From positions 1,932,001-1,996,000 of the forward strand of contig NC_051106.1 of the NCBI RefSeq assembly GCF_901709675.1: a DNA stretch of 64,000 nt, written 5' to 3'. The notes beneath the pieces were generated by a model, which was not told the DNA's origin, made no database searches, and saw only the letters and a program-made list of their open reading frames with translations. Both the position numbers and the translations under genes were made by a program. Position 1 is the stretch's first letter. Each line of letters starts with the position of its first letter. This DNA is from Syngnathus acus (Eukaryota; Chordata; Actinopteri; Syngnathiformes; Syngnathidae). This document shows positions 1-28,614 of this stretch, in pieces.

Positions 1-2373
<2,373 letters not shown>

Positions 2374-3813
2374 GCGCCCGTTTTGCGACGTCAGAGCCTT
2401 GAGCCTCCGGAGTTTCACACTCGGTGTAGACCTCACACTTTCTATTTGTTATTCTAATTTAATTTTTTTAGCAGTGTTATTATCACCTCAATTTGTTTTT
2501 GTGCAAGCTATACTTGAGACTATGCTTTCGGAGAAGAGCTAAACACGGGGCGAGCGTACTGTATGTTTTTTGCTGTGCTTCCGGCGTAAAGGGAGCTCCA
2601 AGAATCCCAAAAAAAAAAAAAAAAAACACAGAGATCACATATACCTCGTCGTTTACAGCTTCTGAAGGTAATAACATAAAAAAAAAAGGTACTACTACTA
2701 CTGTAATATGGCTACAATGCCGTGGTGCTCAGCAACGGCGGGAAATATCGTCTTTGCTTGAAAAAACAAACAAGTGTTGAAGACGCTTGTGCTTTTTTGC
2801 AGCTTTTCTACAAGTTCTTAATGGTGCTCACTTGTTCACAACTCGCCTTCCTCAAGTGCACAAACTAAGCTCAGAGACGACGTTTCCCGCCGTTGGAAAA
2901 AATAACGTCGCGTTCCAAATTGAGCGACGACATTCACTGTACATTTAGTGTGAGGTGCAGAAAAAAAAAAACTCAACATGGTGCAGCTTCACAAAAGTCC
3001 TTCTACCTTTTTATAGCAATTTTATGTGTGCTGTTGTATCAACATTATAAAAGCACTTTTATACTTTTATTTCCTTTTTTGTATTTGATTTTTAAATCTA
3101 GGTTGATGTGATTTGTTTTACGGTGATGTGAACTACGCTGGCGCAATACGTTTTTCTGTACAGTAGGGCTGTGCCAATAGTGGGAAAACAGTATGGATTT
3201 CTTTTCTTTAAATATATGAAAGCTTTTATTGTAGGACACATTGTATAGTCAGACCCCCCCCCCCCCTCTCCGCTTTTGGTTGTTGTAAAGCGGCGATAAA
3301 TATACATTGCGTGTAAAACCGCCCAGGTTTTGTTAAGATTGTAATGTAGAAAACAGCCTTTCTTAAACACAGCACCAACTCCACCCCAAACAAAATCTGT
3401 AAAAGGTTGCTATAAACAAGCAGTTGTCCTTTATTTTTTGTTCAAATCGCAAGATTGGTGCACCAACCAAAACCATCTCACTTGATTGTAATCATGCAAA
3501 AGCTTAACATGGAGGATTTAGGCGTTGGCTTGTCAAAACGAAAAACTGACAACATATATTAAAAAATGTTTTGAATGCCTATTTAAAATATTTTAACTCG
3601 ATCTTTTAATGTAACAAAGTTCTTAAGTGACCTTATCGCCACCCATTTCCTTCCTTGCCGCAAAACTTCCATCGTCTTGTTTTGATTTTTGAAATGTAAT
3701 GGAAATGTACAAAGGTAATTCTTGGCTAATATATAATCAAAAGAGTCTTTTTTGTTGTTTTAAAAGAAAAATCATGTGATGAATTTTGATTGCGATTTAG
3801 ATGTAGTTTGGTC

Positions 3814-4080
3814 CAGTGGTTCCCAACCTTTATTCAGCAACGGCGCATATTTTACATGAGGAAAATCTCACTTCCAATGAAAATGTCATAGAAACTATAT
3901 GTACTGAAATAATGTTACTATGACTAATAGATAAATTGTGGTCACAATTACTGAGTGCCAAATATAGACTCATTTAGTTGAACACAAATTACAACAGGTT
4001 AATTGTACCTTCTGCCCTCCAGGGCATGTCATTGTTCTGCCTGTCACTATATGTCACTGGCATAAATAGAAATGTCGTAG
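3814..4080 (+). repeat. Solo hAT-like transposon end fragment
   Basis: It begins CAGTGGTTCCCAACCTTT, a terminus shared by hAT-family elements, and continues with a stretch that resembles repeats common in fish genomes. No matching inverted end (TTGGGAACCACTG) is found downstream, so this looks like a one-ended fragment. The right limit is approximate. Confidence 0.45.
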
Positions 4081-4683
4081 AGAATTTGTGGACCTATTAA
4101 GTGAAATTCCAGGTTTAGTTGGATGCCTATTCCTCATCGGTTGTTGCCTTTTGCCACGCACGATTCCCGTATGTCTCGCAGTTTTGTGACGTCATTGCAC
4201 AGCCCTTCACCGGCGGTGTGTTTTTAAGATTTTTTAACGCAGCAAATGTTGGGACTTACTCTACTCAATTCACGGCATCTAAGAATTTGTTTTAATGGGA
4301 AGAAAAAAATCGAAGAAGTTTTCTTACGTTGTTTTAGACTTTAAGAGATTGCTGTAGTCGGTGCTTATCTGTGGGACAGTTGTGAGGAAGAAAAAAAACC
4401 TGTAGCGTGATGTATTAATGCGCTTGTTTTTTCCCCCGACATTCCGATTGGTGAAGTTCTCCATGTCTGTTTTTGAACTGTTTTTCCACAACACTGGTCA
4501 AGACGCGTCGCTGCAGTCCACGCGACTTCTTTTCTAAAAGCGTCACTGTTGTTTATAGCCCATGTTCTTCGGATTTCAGTTCTGACCGAAAATGTAGCAC
4601 TCAACCCTTCACGCTCACAAGTTATGTTAAGTGTCCAGAGAGAAGTTAAAGACTCCGTATGTAATTGTGCTGGAGAACACTTG

Positions 4684-4689
4684 AATAAA
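4684..4689 (+). terminator. Candidate polyadenylation signal (AATAAA) for dnmt3a
   Basis: AATAAA is followed about 20 bases later by a genomic A-run (4710-4726). No earlier canonical hexamer was found after the stop codon. Internal priming on the A-run could confuse cDNA mapping here. Confidence 0.4.
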
Positions 4690-4705
4690 TGTATTGGTTT
4701 TTTTG

Positions 4706-6761
4706 TGAAAAAAAAAAAAAAAAAGCATCTTGTTTGTGTCTCATTGTACACATTGACAAACTTTAAACCGTGAAGCTTAGTATATTAGTCATTAATGTAA
4801 CAATCAATTCTTTTTCAATTCTAAAGTTTCCATTTTGTTAATGTCATGTACAGGTTAGAAAACGGAATTTTGGGGATTAGCCACAAAACTAACCAATTTA
4901 CCAATAAAAGTTTCAATTCAAATACGGTACCAGCAAAATTCATTCAAACTCATTCAATATGGCAGTGACTTCGACGTAAGACGCAACACTGAACGTGCTA
5001 TCTATTTATAATGACTGTGATTGGTGATTTCCGCTGTTGGCCGTGCCTCTTGTCGCCTCTAATTGGTTGTTCAGGCGACCATCTGTGCTGAAAGTAAAGC
5101 TATCACATTTAGGCAAACAAAACCGGAAGCATTAGAGGAAACAATAATATGAAAGAAATGTTTGTGATATTGCATTTCTATTCTCATCCACATTAACGTG
5201 TTGTGTTACCGTGTATATATGTTTACAATTTGAAAAAAATTGAAGTATTCTTTGGTTTAGATTTTTTCCCCCTTTTTTGTTGCCATACACAGAGTAAATC
5301 GAGTCTTCTGAGTTTTGTTTTGAAAGCCATTACAGGAAACGACTTCCAGCGTGCCACGCGAACGCCAGCTTAGCGTAAACCGGGTGGTCCTGCACCGGCC
5401 GGGGAAGGCATCCATCTGCCCTAAGTGTGTGTTTGCCTCCTGGGCTAAGTGTCGCATTGTGTGTGTGTGTGTCGAAGGAGCCGAGCGGACTTGCTGCAGC
5501 TGCACACTCGGAGATCAGGTATGCAAGGGCGGTTACCTTTCTTTGGGTGCACCCGGTAGATGCGGAGCCTCCCACAAGAGGGAGGGGGGGCTGGAGTGGG
5601 GATTTGATTTAAAACCCCCGGGAGAGGCTGCACGGCTACACAACTACTACCTCCAGGCTTGTTTTTGTTACTACGAAAGCAGTTTAATGGATGTTTAGGC
5701 AGCAGAGGCCGTATTAAGAGGAGGAGGGAGGAAGAGGAGCAGGTGGGTGGAAAGGGGGGGGGGGGTGTTAGGCGTTTCTGGGTCGGCTATGAAAAGCTGT
5801 CTGACGGACATGGGTTTCTTTGTTATCATTGCAACCACATTAGTAAATTGAACAATACGCTTCGCCAAACGCGCAAAGTAAACAAATGTACGAGCACGTG
5901 CGGAAATGCATTTTTAAAAAAAACACATTTTACTACAATTAGGCACCTCGTTGGCACGTTTTCATTATGTATGATTATTCTTTTGATTTATGGCTATTTT
6001 GGTTCATAATACGACCCTCGTGTTGTCATCATCAAGGCAGGGATGCCATTAACCTGCCGCACCCGCAAAAAGGACGCACGCCATTACACATGGGCGTTAT
6101 CGGTCAGGACACACAGGGGCAAAGAATGCCAGTCATGCTATTAGATGCAAATTTTCAAGCTATATTTAGAAAAACGTACTGACATTTGGGACTATTTTTG
6201 ATGTTATTGTGGATGAGCAAGGCTGTTTTAAGACGGTGGGCGTTGTCTGCTTTTTGAGGGATACAAAGAAATATAGTCCATTCATTCATCTAGGTGCAAC
6301 TTTGGAACTACATAAAAAAGGGGAACTTTTTGTTGCATTTAATGGAAAGAAATACACCAGGTGTCCCCAAAATAGAGCCTAAAGGCCATTTGTGGCCCGT
6401 CATCCATTTTTAGCGGCAAATCAAACACTCACACGGCCAAGTTCTTTCCTGTATTGTACTGCTTACTTTCTACACTGCATGGCATGAGGGAGAAAACAAA
6501 GATTTTTTTTTCCCCCCATCTCACTTAAATAGACATTGTAGCATTCAAGGCCGGGGAAAATAGACTTTTTGTTACATCAGTTTGAGGTCACGTCAGTGTC
6601 CAGTCGGGCCGTCAGTTCACAGGCGGCGACTGACACGAACAGCCACCCGCTCCACAAACCCAGCTCAGTCTCAGCCCAACATTTCGCTCGTGAAGTCCTT
6701 GCGACACCGTGATACTTAGGCATCAAGTTCGACTGGATTTTAGTCAGCCTTCTCTCGCAAA
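4706..6761 (+). other. Intergenic / dpysl5 upstream region
   Basis: No supported coding exon. AT-rich DNA up to about 5300 is followed by a GC-richer part (5330-5800) and then plain sequence with no recognised feature. The GC-richer part is annotated separately as a possible 5' non-coding exon. Confidence 0.5.
5335..5517 (+). promoter_or_regulatory. Possible non-coding first exon / promoter of dpysl5
   Basis: A locally GC-rich stretch ends in a good splice donor (ATCAG|GTATGC at 5518), about 1.3 kb before the dpysl5 start codon. The start-codon exon is preceded by a weak possible acceptor (GGATTTTAG near 6740). Mammalian DPYSL5 has a non-coding first exon, so this is a reasonable candidate, but only transcript data could show it. 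Confidence 0.3.
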
Positions 6762-6794
6762 ATGATTCCGGGTCTGCCCCGCAGAGCGAAAGCC

Positions 6795-10225
<3,431 letters not shown>

Positions 10226-11660
10226 ATTCTGAAAACACCCGACGGAAAGGACGATATTCTGGGGGAAATGTCCGTCCGAGCGAGATAAGGTTTACTTAGA
10301 ATAATTGTGGGTAAAGGCGGTCATCTTTTAAATGTTTTATTTCTTGTTAACCGAGCCCGGTTTCTAAAGAACTGAAGCCCAATTTGAACGGCGGTCGCAA
10401 AATATGGCGATTTCACCCAAAGAAACAAAATTTCATCAAGCGAGTGTTAGGGAATCTTGCTTCTTAGGTTACTACTTGAAAAGAAACGTGACGTCACGAG
10501 AAATCGTGAGTCTTTTCTCACTGTAAAAAATTCAATGTTTTGCACTTGTGGGGCGTCCGCCTTTGTAGCCGGCGTGGTGATTTTAGCTTTTTCATTTTGT
10601 ATTGTGAGCCGTGGCGAATGACGTGGCAAAAGTTGAGACCGTAACGTGGGCGACGTATTGTACGCGTTTCGCCGCAGCTGAAGGAAAACATGGTGCAATT
10701 TGAAATTTATTTGTGTTTTTTTTATATTGCGATATTTGCGCATTGAAATGATGTCAACTCCCAAGTCAAGCTACCGCTGTGCAGTGTGCCCTCGTGATAA
10801 ATGAGGGAACACTGTACATCCGATTTGATGTCCAAACGAGGCTTCATGCTGCTTTGTTACTTATAAAATTTTGGGGGGCGTAATATACTCGAGTGCGTGT
10901 TATTCACTGGATTTTGCGGTAGGTCAAGAAGGTGTAAGGTTGAAAGAAAATAATTTGAATTTCTTTTTCACATTTCTGCCATCCATTTAGCAAGAAACAC
11001 GAAATAGGTTCTGTTATCAAGCGACCGTCACTATTAAAGGAAAACGCCCTAAGCACCAACAGTGGTCTGCGTTCTTTGCCGTGATCTGCATCTTCCACAA
11101 AATGCAAAAAAAAAAAAAAAAAAGGCTCACCTAAATTGCCTTTTTTCCTCACACTCGCAGTGTTTTGTACTGGCTGAAATAATCTAGACTGCACATCTCT
11201 TGATGTATTTATTATCTTAGCACTGTGAAAAATCCGCTGATTGAAAGCAGTGAGCTTTGAAACACAGACATGTCCTGAAGGCCACTCAAATGCTGCCCGC
11301 TCCTTCAAGGAGGGTTCACAAACAGAAACGCACTGATACTTTTTTTTTTTTATTGTTATCTTCAGGTATATGTTTGTCATTTTACTTTGTGAATATTTGT
11401 CTTAGTCCTTGATTTGTTATGTTGAGGACCGTATAGGACTTTCAGAACGTTATTCTTACGATACAATACATTGACGTAGTCTTTATTTTTTGGGGGGTAA
11501 CATTTTTTCATTCTTAGACCCAGAGGTTTGTGAAAAAAAAAAACCCAAAGTAAATCACTGGTGCTAAACATTGTGGTCACTATGTATGGTTTTATTTCTT
11601 CCTTTCTCGTCCCTCACATCATTCCAGTGAAAATAAATGACGGTGCAAAGTCTGCTTGAA
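10226..11660 (+). other. dpysl5: Probable 3' UTR of dpysl5
   Basis: There is no coding signal between the stop codon and the first clear AATAAA at 11632-11637. A 3' UTR of about 1.4 kb is inferred. Open frames on the other strand (for example 10904-11380) have no recognisable protein similarity. Confidence 0.45.
11632..11637 (+). terminator. Candidate polyadenylation signal (AATAAA) for dpysl5
   Basis: AATAAA within GAAAATAAATGACGG, about 1.4 kb after the stop codon and only 583 bp before the rps6ka5 start codon. Supported by sequence only. Confidence 0.45.
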
Positions 11661-11819
11661 CTGCCGCGTCTTTATTAATTGGCATGCTCACTGATATTAT
11701 TTTTTGTTGTTGTTCCAGTTTGTTTAGGTGGCTATGGCAGCTCATCAAAATACTAAAATGCAGGAGGCTTAACTGGGCGATAAATTTCTGATGGGGTTAT
11801 AGCACCCCCTAGCGCCATT

Positions 11820-12219
11820 TTACCCCGATTCGAGCAGCAGCAATTTAAGAGAGGCGGGAATTGCTTTTCGTCGGCGTTCGAACAACCAATCAAAGAGTGG
11901 GATCTCACGTAGCAACACCAATGAGAGGCAAGGGGCTGCCTGGTTGCGAAGGTAGAGGCAAAGTAGTGTTTCCACGGGCTGACTGGCTGGCTGTGCTGGC
12001 TTCATGTTGGCGGACCAAGTGGTAACGTTCTGCCCGCATATTTGTCACCGTACGGGAATGTAAACATGTCGGTGGCGTGTATGATAAAACCTTTAAGTTC
12101 GAATCAAGGATTATTTTTTTAATTTATTTTTAATTATTTGCTTTTCGGCCAATCGAGCCTCGCAGCCGAGCCGGGAACCACCGAGCTGAGCTGAAGTGGA
12201 GCCCAAAGAAATCATCATA
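11820..12219 (+). promoter_or_regulatory. Probable promoter and 5' UTR of rps6ka5
   Basis: This is the short gap between the dpysl5 poly(A) signal and the rps6ka5 ATG. It contains two CCAAT boxes (11885-11889 and 11917-11921) and a GC-richer 5' UTR-like stretch (12150-12219). No TATA box stands out. The exact start of transcription cannot be read. Confidence 0.4.
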
Positions 12220-21832
<9,613 letters not shown>

Positions 21833-21956
21833 TGACTATCTTTTCTCCTTTTTTTTTTCTATGCATGGTAAGCATGCAAGCAAGGAGCGGCAACCTCAAT
21901 ATCAAGCAAACCTCCTCTAGCAATAGCTCGTCCCGCTCTTGACCCCGGGCCCAACC

Positions 21957-22395
21957 TCCCACACACACACACACACCGACACACACACCGACACGCACAC
22001 CGACACGCACACACGCTCACACACTCAAACACACACACTCTCTCTCGCTCAGCTCTCTCACACACACTCTCGCTCTCACACTCTCACTCTCTCTCACTCA
22101 CGCTCTCTCTCACTCACACGCTCACACTCTCACTTGTGCTCTCACCCACCCTCTCTCTCTCTCTCTCGCTCTCATTCTCACTCTTGCGCTCTCTCGCATT
22201 CTCTTTCTCTCACTCACACTCTCACATTCCTCGCACACTCACTCTCTCTCTCACACATTCTGTCGTACTGTCTCATACTTCCTCACTCACTCTGTCTCAT
22301 TCTTTCTGTCACACTTTCTGTCACACTCACTATTTCTCTCACACTTTCTCATTCTCTCACACTCTCTCACGCTTTCACACTTTCTCTCACACTCG
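21957..22395. repeat. CA/CT-rich low-complexity tract in the rps6ka5 3' UTR
   Basis: About 440 bp of CACACA, CTCTCT and CACTCT units begin about 125 bases after the stop codon. They lie before the poly(A) signal, so the mature mRNA should carry this pyrimidine-rich tract. Open frames through it are low-complexity artefacts. Confidence 0.9.
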
Positions 22396-22483
22396 CACGC
22401 AAAAAAATTAACACCACAGACACATGAACACAAAAACAGACATACAGAAACAAATGTACTGACATAAACACACGCACTGTGTC

Positions 22484-22489
22484 AATAAA
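22484..22489 (+). terminator. Candidate polyadenylation signal (AATAAA) for rps6ka5
   Basis: AATAAA in GTCAATAAAGGAGTGG, about 650 bases after the stop codon. Further hexamers near 23256 and 23408 could give longer 3' UTRs. Confidence 0.45.
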
Positions 22490-22499
22490 GGAGTGGAGC

Positions 22500-25400
22500 T
22501 GGCACGGTGAAAAAAAAAAAGACAAAAAAACACAAGGGCTGCCCTCCTGTCCCAGCTCCTGACATTTCCATCTTGTAAGCCCCTCCATCCCCGTCTAACG
22601 TGCCGGTCCCTGTCCCCCCACCAGGTCCAAAGGGAAAAGTCCGAGCCACGAGAGAGGAAATGCCGACGCTCGGCCGCATCGTGGGTCCACTTCTGTCGTC
22701 TTGGGCGAGTCACGTGGGGAACGGTATTTATACTCCATTTGTACGGCAGATTATTCATGATGAGATACCCTGTTAACTTATTTACGACTCGGATGAGGGA
22801 ACGTGCGAATACGGTGAATCTTTTAAAAGAAAACTATTTTGTGTACAGCATCTAAGCTGGGAAAGACCCTTTTCCAAAAAGTAGTTTGTAGTCAATGGAG
22901 GATCCCTTTTTTATAGAGAGCATCAACGCTAACTCTTGTCAGTTAAGTTAGCATCAGTGTGGCTGCATTCCAAACGCTGCACTTAAAATCAACTGAACGG
23001 AACGCTATATTTGTCCATTCGCTACAAAACTACGGAGCCCCAGACAAGACATGATTCAGTAAACTGTGGCCACGAATTAGGTTTAACCTTCACACAACAA
23101 AAATACTCGGGCACTAAATTTCAAGTCACATCTGGGGCTCTGTACAAAAAATTTTGCTAGGCCACACGATCTCATCGCAGCAGATGTGTGCTAAAAGTCC
23201 CAAAGCAGGCGGCTCAAATCGTCCGTTCACTTCCTGTTTGTGCTGATTTATAAAATAAATGTGCCAAAAAATAGCAATTACATTTTCAAACTGCAGATCA
23301 GTAGGTGTCGTTTATTTATTTATTCTTTCATCAGAAATCTTAGAAATGTAGCATGTTCCGTGAGCATGAGCGTAGTACCTCCATGAGGCAACAGTCACCT
23401 ACTGAAAAATAAAGAATTTTCATGTGCGTTTACAAAATCAGCTATTTTACACAAGTTACGTAGATGTGAAAGTTGATATTGCTATTGTTGCCAACTTCAG
23501 TTAGCTCAACGCAAGGACTGACGGCTTTAATTAGCGCAACATAAGGACTGACTGGTGAAAAAAATATCTCCCTGCCTCAGAGATTTTAGTGGTCCGAAAA
23601 TGTTTATGGATTTTTCAGTTTCACACCCTGATCCAGTTTGGATGCGGTGGTGTGATTTTGTGACTGCACGCGACATGACATGATGCGACACAATGCCGCA
23701 CGACTTCCCATAGCATACTTGCTAAACCCAAGACGTTTTTGCCAAGTCGGCCACATTTATCACAATGTGGCTTTGAGGCCAACTTGATTAGTTAGATTCA
23801 AGCTCATGAGAACGTTGACTCAACACAACTGTACCGAAATTCCGTGCGGTATCATTTTAGGACCATCAATTGCAAGCCACTCGAAGCACACCTGCTACAA
23901 CAGCGGCTTCTCGATTAGCGCCGTGACGTCACATCAAGTGTTTGCGCATGCCAACCGTTTCCAGCCCTCGTGTCCGTTTTGTGGCCGCTTGTGTTCGGTA
24001 GACATGCGTGATCTCGCCCCTTTATGCTTCGTTTTAGTGGGAGTCGCTTCTCCCCGTCTTCTGTTCGGATGCACTCAGCCGCAAAACCAAAGCGCAATAG
24101 TACCGCTGATAATAACCTCGAGGAAGCTCCTCCGCAATCTCTCCTCTCGTGCGAATTATGCAAAACTGCTGTTTGTTTTGTCCCACTGCGCCAATCTGTT
24201 CTCTCTTTTCTTTAAACTATGCACCCCCCGCCCTTTTTATGTCTTTTTTGGGGGGGGGGGGTCCTCGCCGATCTTTTAAGCGCGTCTGCAACCAAAGTGC
24301 ACCACATCCGTCGTCCACAATGGGAACGCAAAAAGTGGGATTCGTGGTAAACTTGGAGCAGCAGCAACTACAAAGCTCTCCTTCAATTTAGTGAAATCCA
24401 CCAAGCCTTCTTTTGTTTGTGTGTATTAATAGCTCAAGTGGAGCAAAGAGGAAGAGTGTCCTACATTGAAATGCGGGCTCCCTGTGGGAGCCAGCCACTA
24501 TTAGCTGATGTGCGCCAAATCACGAGCCTACTTTCCTTCTTCCAAAAGCGCGTCTCCAGAAAGAGCGGGTCCACAAGCTCGTTTACAATATCCACCGCCC
24601 CCCCTCCCACCTTTAAACCCCGCTCCATTGATTTAGCCCTTGAAGTAGCCTGAATGAGCTTCACGACCTTTGTTCCACACGGGTATTTCAATCATACATT
24701 TTCGAGGTTGAGGAATTCTCGTGAGTGTACGGCTGCAACGATACCCCAAAGTTGAGATTTGATGCACGATAAAACTATTCCGTTTATATCTTAAATATTA
24801 TATTTTTAAGGAGAAATAAGGAGATATATTAAATATATATATATAAAATAAGTGTGATTGTTTTCACCACAACCCAACTGAAATGTGAGGAGACACTTTT
24901 CACCTACAATTGAGCGGACAGACTTCAATCCTTGACTGAGTTATTTGTTCTAACGACGCAGTGCGCTGTTTAGATTTTTTTTTCTACGTTTTAGACGCCG
25001 TGCAAATCACAAACGTTTTACTCACCCGCCGCAAGTAGGGCCCCCACCAGCATGTGGCTGCTCTGCTTCGTACCAGCGCTTCGTAAAGGGGGGGGGATTT
25101 AGGGTTAGGATTAGGGCGAGGGGGTCCTATCTATAAATGACACCTGCAGTTGTATCTACACCAGAAAATTTTGTTGGAAACTGAACACTGCATACTGGAA
25201 AAACTGGTGGATACTTTTTTTTCTTTCCATAATTCGGATTACGACATTATTTTTCCAATTTACAAGACATATGTTAAAGTAACATTTATAACGGTTTTAA
25301 CACTTTTACACTTAACTGCTGCACAGTTCACGCTCGTGGATTTCTTTTCATATGGGTCCATTTCTTGTTCTGTGATTATCATCACTTTTTGTACTTTTAA

Positions 25401-27700
25401 ATTTAACCCTAACTATATTTTTTAAGATGAAAAGTGTTAAGAATTGAGAATTTGAAAAACTGTATAAAATGTAAAAACACGAAATGGACCCTTCATTGCC
25501 AATAAGTAGATAAAATATGTAATTGTCTGATGTTAAAACAACTTTGAGAAAGTAATTCAGAAATATCCCACAAATATCATCACAAGGTTCCACTGTACTT
25601 CATTGACATATTTTAATGACACTGTAAAAATGGCTTTTGAAGTATCCCCCCCAAAAAACGACTCTACTTAGGCACAAAATCTTACTACATTCCCTTGGGA
25701 AGCGACTATTCAGCTGCTCCGTTTTCCTTTTTGGTTGTTCCCTTCCCACATGTACTGAGAAAAAAAAAAAGTACTGTAGCAGTAAATCCCTTTGAGATGC
25801 GACATTTTGCACTCGGACGACTTTTGGTTTTAATCTGTTATCCGTTACGTTCGTCTTGATTTGCATCAAGGAGAATCTCCTCAAAGAGATTTTGCATCTT
25901 TCTTTACCGAACTTGTCATCCACTGTGAATCATTTGAGGCCTTTAGCCTAACGGGAGGAAGTACATCGGATGTCTTTTTCTTCTCAAGAACCTAATTGTA
26001 TGTTTATTTGCTCATTTGCTTTATTTGTTTTGTTGTGTTTTCATTTGGGTACAAAACCTGCTTCAAAAAAATAATAAAGTACCCAGGCGTGTTGTTATAG
26101 TTAGCGGCCGCCAGATAGCAGCAAAGCACACGCGGAAGGATGTCAAGCTTAAGTCCAAAACATCCTCTTCAAGCTACTTTCTTTGTTCTTAGTTTGAAAC
26201 AAAAGAAAAAATAATGAAAATGAGAAAACTACTGTAATAATTGTTGACTGATCGGTTGGTTGTCTGCAGTTGTAGTCTTCTTCCCTGACCATTGTGAGAT
26301 ATTTATATTTATTTTAGACCTTTAAGGTCCCCGGGAACTATTTGTTTGTCATGTCACAATAAAATCTTTCTTTGTGTTTACCAACTTGTACTATTCGTCG
26401 TTTATATGTTATTTTCACAGCAATTAAATTCATCTTATATATACGTGGGTTCTAAATTGTGTTCATGCTACAAACATGGTGTGCGAGAAGCATGATCCTC
26501 CCCATTTTAAGAGATAGAAAATGCTAAAAATTATTACTCATGTTGATCTGATGGAGTGGGGGTCTCCCGAAGACAACACTGAAGTGCTTGCTGCTCCACG
26601 GGAGTTAAGCGTTTCCTTTTGTTGCCCCTCCAATTTCTGACTGGTATTGCCCCCCCCCCCCCCCCCCCGTAGCACCCACCGTGTGCCCCCCCTCCCCCCC
26701 CCACACACACACTCCCCTTCTCACTCACCCCAAAGCGATTGGCATTCCTGGGGGCCACCAGTGAAGCGTCTTTAGAGGAAGAGGAGGGGGGCGGGCCGTG
26801 GCGCTGGGCTCCTGGGTGGCCCCTTACATGGACGGCAACCCAGAGGGGCGGCAACAATGGCTTCTTAATTAACTGGGCATCCTCAGCAGAGTGAGTGCAG
26901 GAATTTGGCCAAGGCGAGGAAGAGGGGTGAAACATGAAGGATGAGCATGGAGGAAGAGTCAGTCCCCATCATCCACCTAGCATTTGTTTCGGTCACCATC
27001 TCGGTCACCTTGAGCCAGTTGCCCACTCTGTTGTGTTTGGACTACTTCCCACACAGACCGTCGTTGCCTTGGCGATACCAACAGACCCTTCGACAAACAA
27101 AACATGACCATCATCAGTTGTTGTTGTGAGTTTTAGCTAATCAAGGCTCAAGTAACAAAAAAAACCCAAATCAAACTCTCAAAAAATCACATCAATAAAT
27201 CACAAATTCACATAAGAAAATCCACACAAAAACATGAAAAAGCTTACAGAAATTCACATAAATCAAAAAATAATCCACATAAAAATCCTTTCTTTGTGGT
27301 CTTATCTTTTTAGTGTACGGCATGTAATAATAATAATAATAATCCACACATACATCAAGGTATACATGCAGTTTTGTGCAAAGAGCTGGTTACCATGACA
27401 GTACGTCTTTGAAGGAGGGCGGCGGGGGTCGACGGTGCGCGCATCCATCTAATTGTATTTCCTGGCAGCCAAAGTGATATGGATCTGCAAAGACCTTGGG
27501 CAGCCACATGCGTGGCATAACGAGGACGCCCGCCCGGTCGGGTTAATGCATTGGGTTAATCGTGATTTTATTCAGCAGCCTACTTCATCTCAAGCTAAGT
27601 GTTTTTTCCCCTCGAGATGCTCTCCATGACAAGTCCATATGTTATGCTTTCATCTCAAAAGAGGGAAAAAACATCTATACGGGTAGTGAGTAGAGCGAGA
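22500..27700. other. Intergenic DNA, no gene seen
   Basis: AT-rich sequence with scattered homopolymers (G-run at 24250-24260, C-run at 26650-26668) and a short telomere-like snippet near 25100 (TTTAGGGTTAGGATTAGGG). The open frames here (for example 23806-24279) show no domain, no codon-bias cue and no splice context. Part of 22500-23400 may still be rps6ka5 3' UTR. Confidence 0.6.
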
Positions 27701-27711
27701 AACTTTTGAAA

Positions 27712-28090
27712 ACTCTAACCCTGGTTTGAGATCAAATTTGAATACCCAAACCCTGGTTGAAAATTAATTTGACACTCTAATTTGAAAGCTGTTATTTGAA
27801 ACTCGTTCTGACGCTACCATAACTTGAAACCCCTTGATTGGAACCCTAATCTTTGTTTAGTACCCTAATTTAAAATTCTAATCCACTGGCATGGAAACAC
27901 TTCCCCGTGCCATCTGAAGAGGGTCTCATTACATCAAAACCTAACATTCATAGCTTTTTAAAACCGTAATTTGGAACCCAAACACTGTCCTGAAACCGTC
28001 TTTGCTTGAAACCCCACCCTAAACACGGCCTTGAAATCTCAACGTTGTCTTAAAACCGTAACCGCGTCTTTGAAATCCGAACATGAAATT
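27712..28090 (-). repeat. Degenerate minisatellite of TTTGAAACCCTAA type, left arm
   Basis: Repeated phrases such as TTTGAAACCC, AACCCTGGTTTGA and GAACCCTAAT recur every 20-40 bases. They are the reverse complement of the motif at 28615-29065. No reading frame is conserved between copies. Confidence 0.7.
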
Positions 28091-28614
28091 ACACGATCTC
28101 ATAGAGCTCCAAGCGTCCCCCCTCGCTCATTTGCAATGCTCATAATAATAACATATGGATTCAAAGCTAAATAAAATAAATAAATAAACAATGAGCGTGG
28201 GCTGTGGCTAAATAGATGGCCTATTGTCGCGTGCGAGCGCGCGAGTTGTCCTTGCTCGCTTGGTCCTTGAAAGACGACGGCGGCGGCTCATTCAAAGCGT
28301 GGCAGAAACAAGTTTTCTTTTCCAGCCGCCCCAGCGAGCGGCAAAAAAAACAATGAAGGTCGTTTGCTTACGAGTGCTCTCCACCGTGCGCAGATGGAAT
28401 GCGTGCATTGTCACGTCACGGATGGAAATGGATGGTGAGCGGCCTTCAGCCTGGTTTACAGCTGGCCAATAAAGTGGAGGCTTCTTTGCATGACAAGGAA
28501 ACGTAATGTAACGAAATTGATGTGTATTCAAGTTCAAACGTTGTCAGCCGTCACATTTCTCACATTTCATCGCCTGGTCCTGACTGAACACGTGTGTTCT
28601 TTCAGAAGAACATC

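Larger units (their letters stand above)
2374..4705 (+). other. dnmt3a: Probable 3' UTR of dnmt3a
   Basis: No coding exon is seen between the dnmt3a stop and the next gene. The first AATAAA I find downstream on this strand is at 4684-4689, which would give a 3' UTR of about 2.3 kb. It contains A-rich and C-rich homopolymers and a hAT-like fragment. The end is inferred from the polyadenylation signal only. Confidence 0.4.

Noticed and set aside
4710-4726. A-run after an AATAAA as the tail of an inserted retrocopy
   Set aside because: No processed coding sequence or target duplication lies upstream; the position fits the natural dnmt3a 3' end.
10904-11380. A 158-codon - strand frame within the dpysl5 3' UTR
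   Set aside because: It crosses poly-A/T tracts giving Lys and Phe runs, has no recognised similarity and is antisense to a 3' UTR.
23806-24279. A 157-codon + strand frame downstream of rps6ka5
   Set aside because: No domain or transcript signals; it runs through a poly-G tract at its 3' end.
25085-25125. Short telomere-like sequence (TTTAGGGTTAGGATTAGGG) as an interstitial telomere
   Set aside because: Only about three imperfect units; too short to claim.
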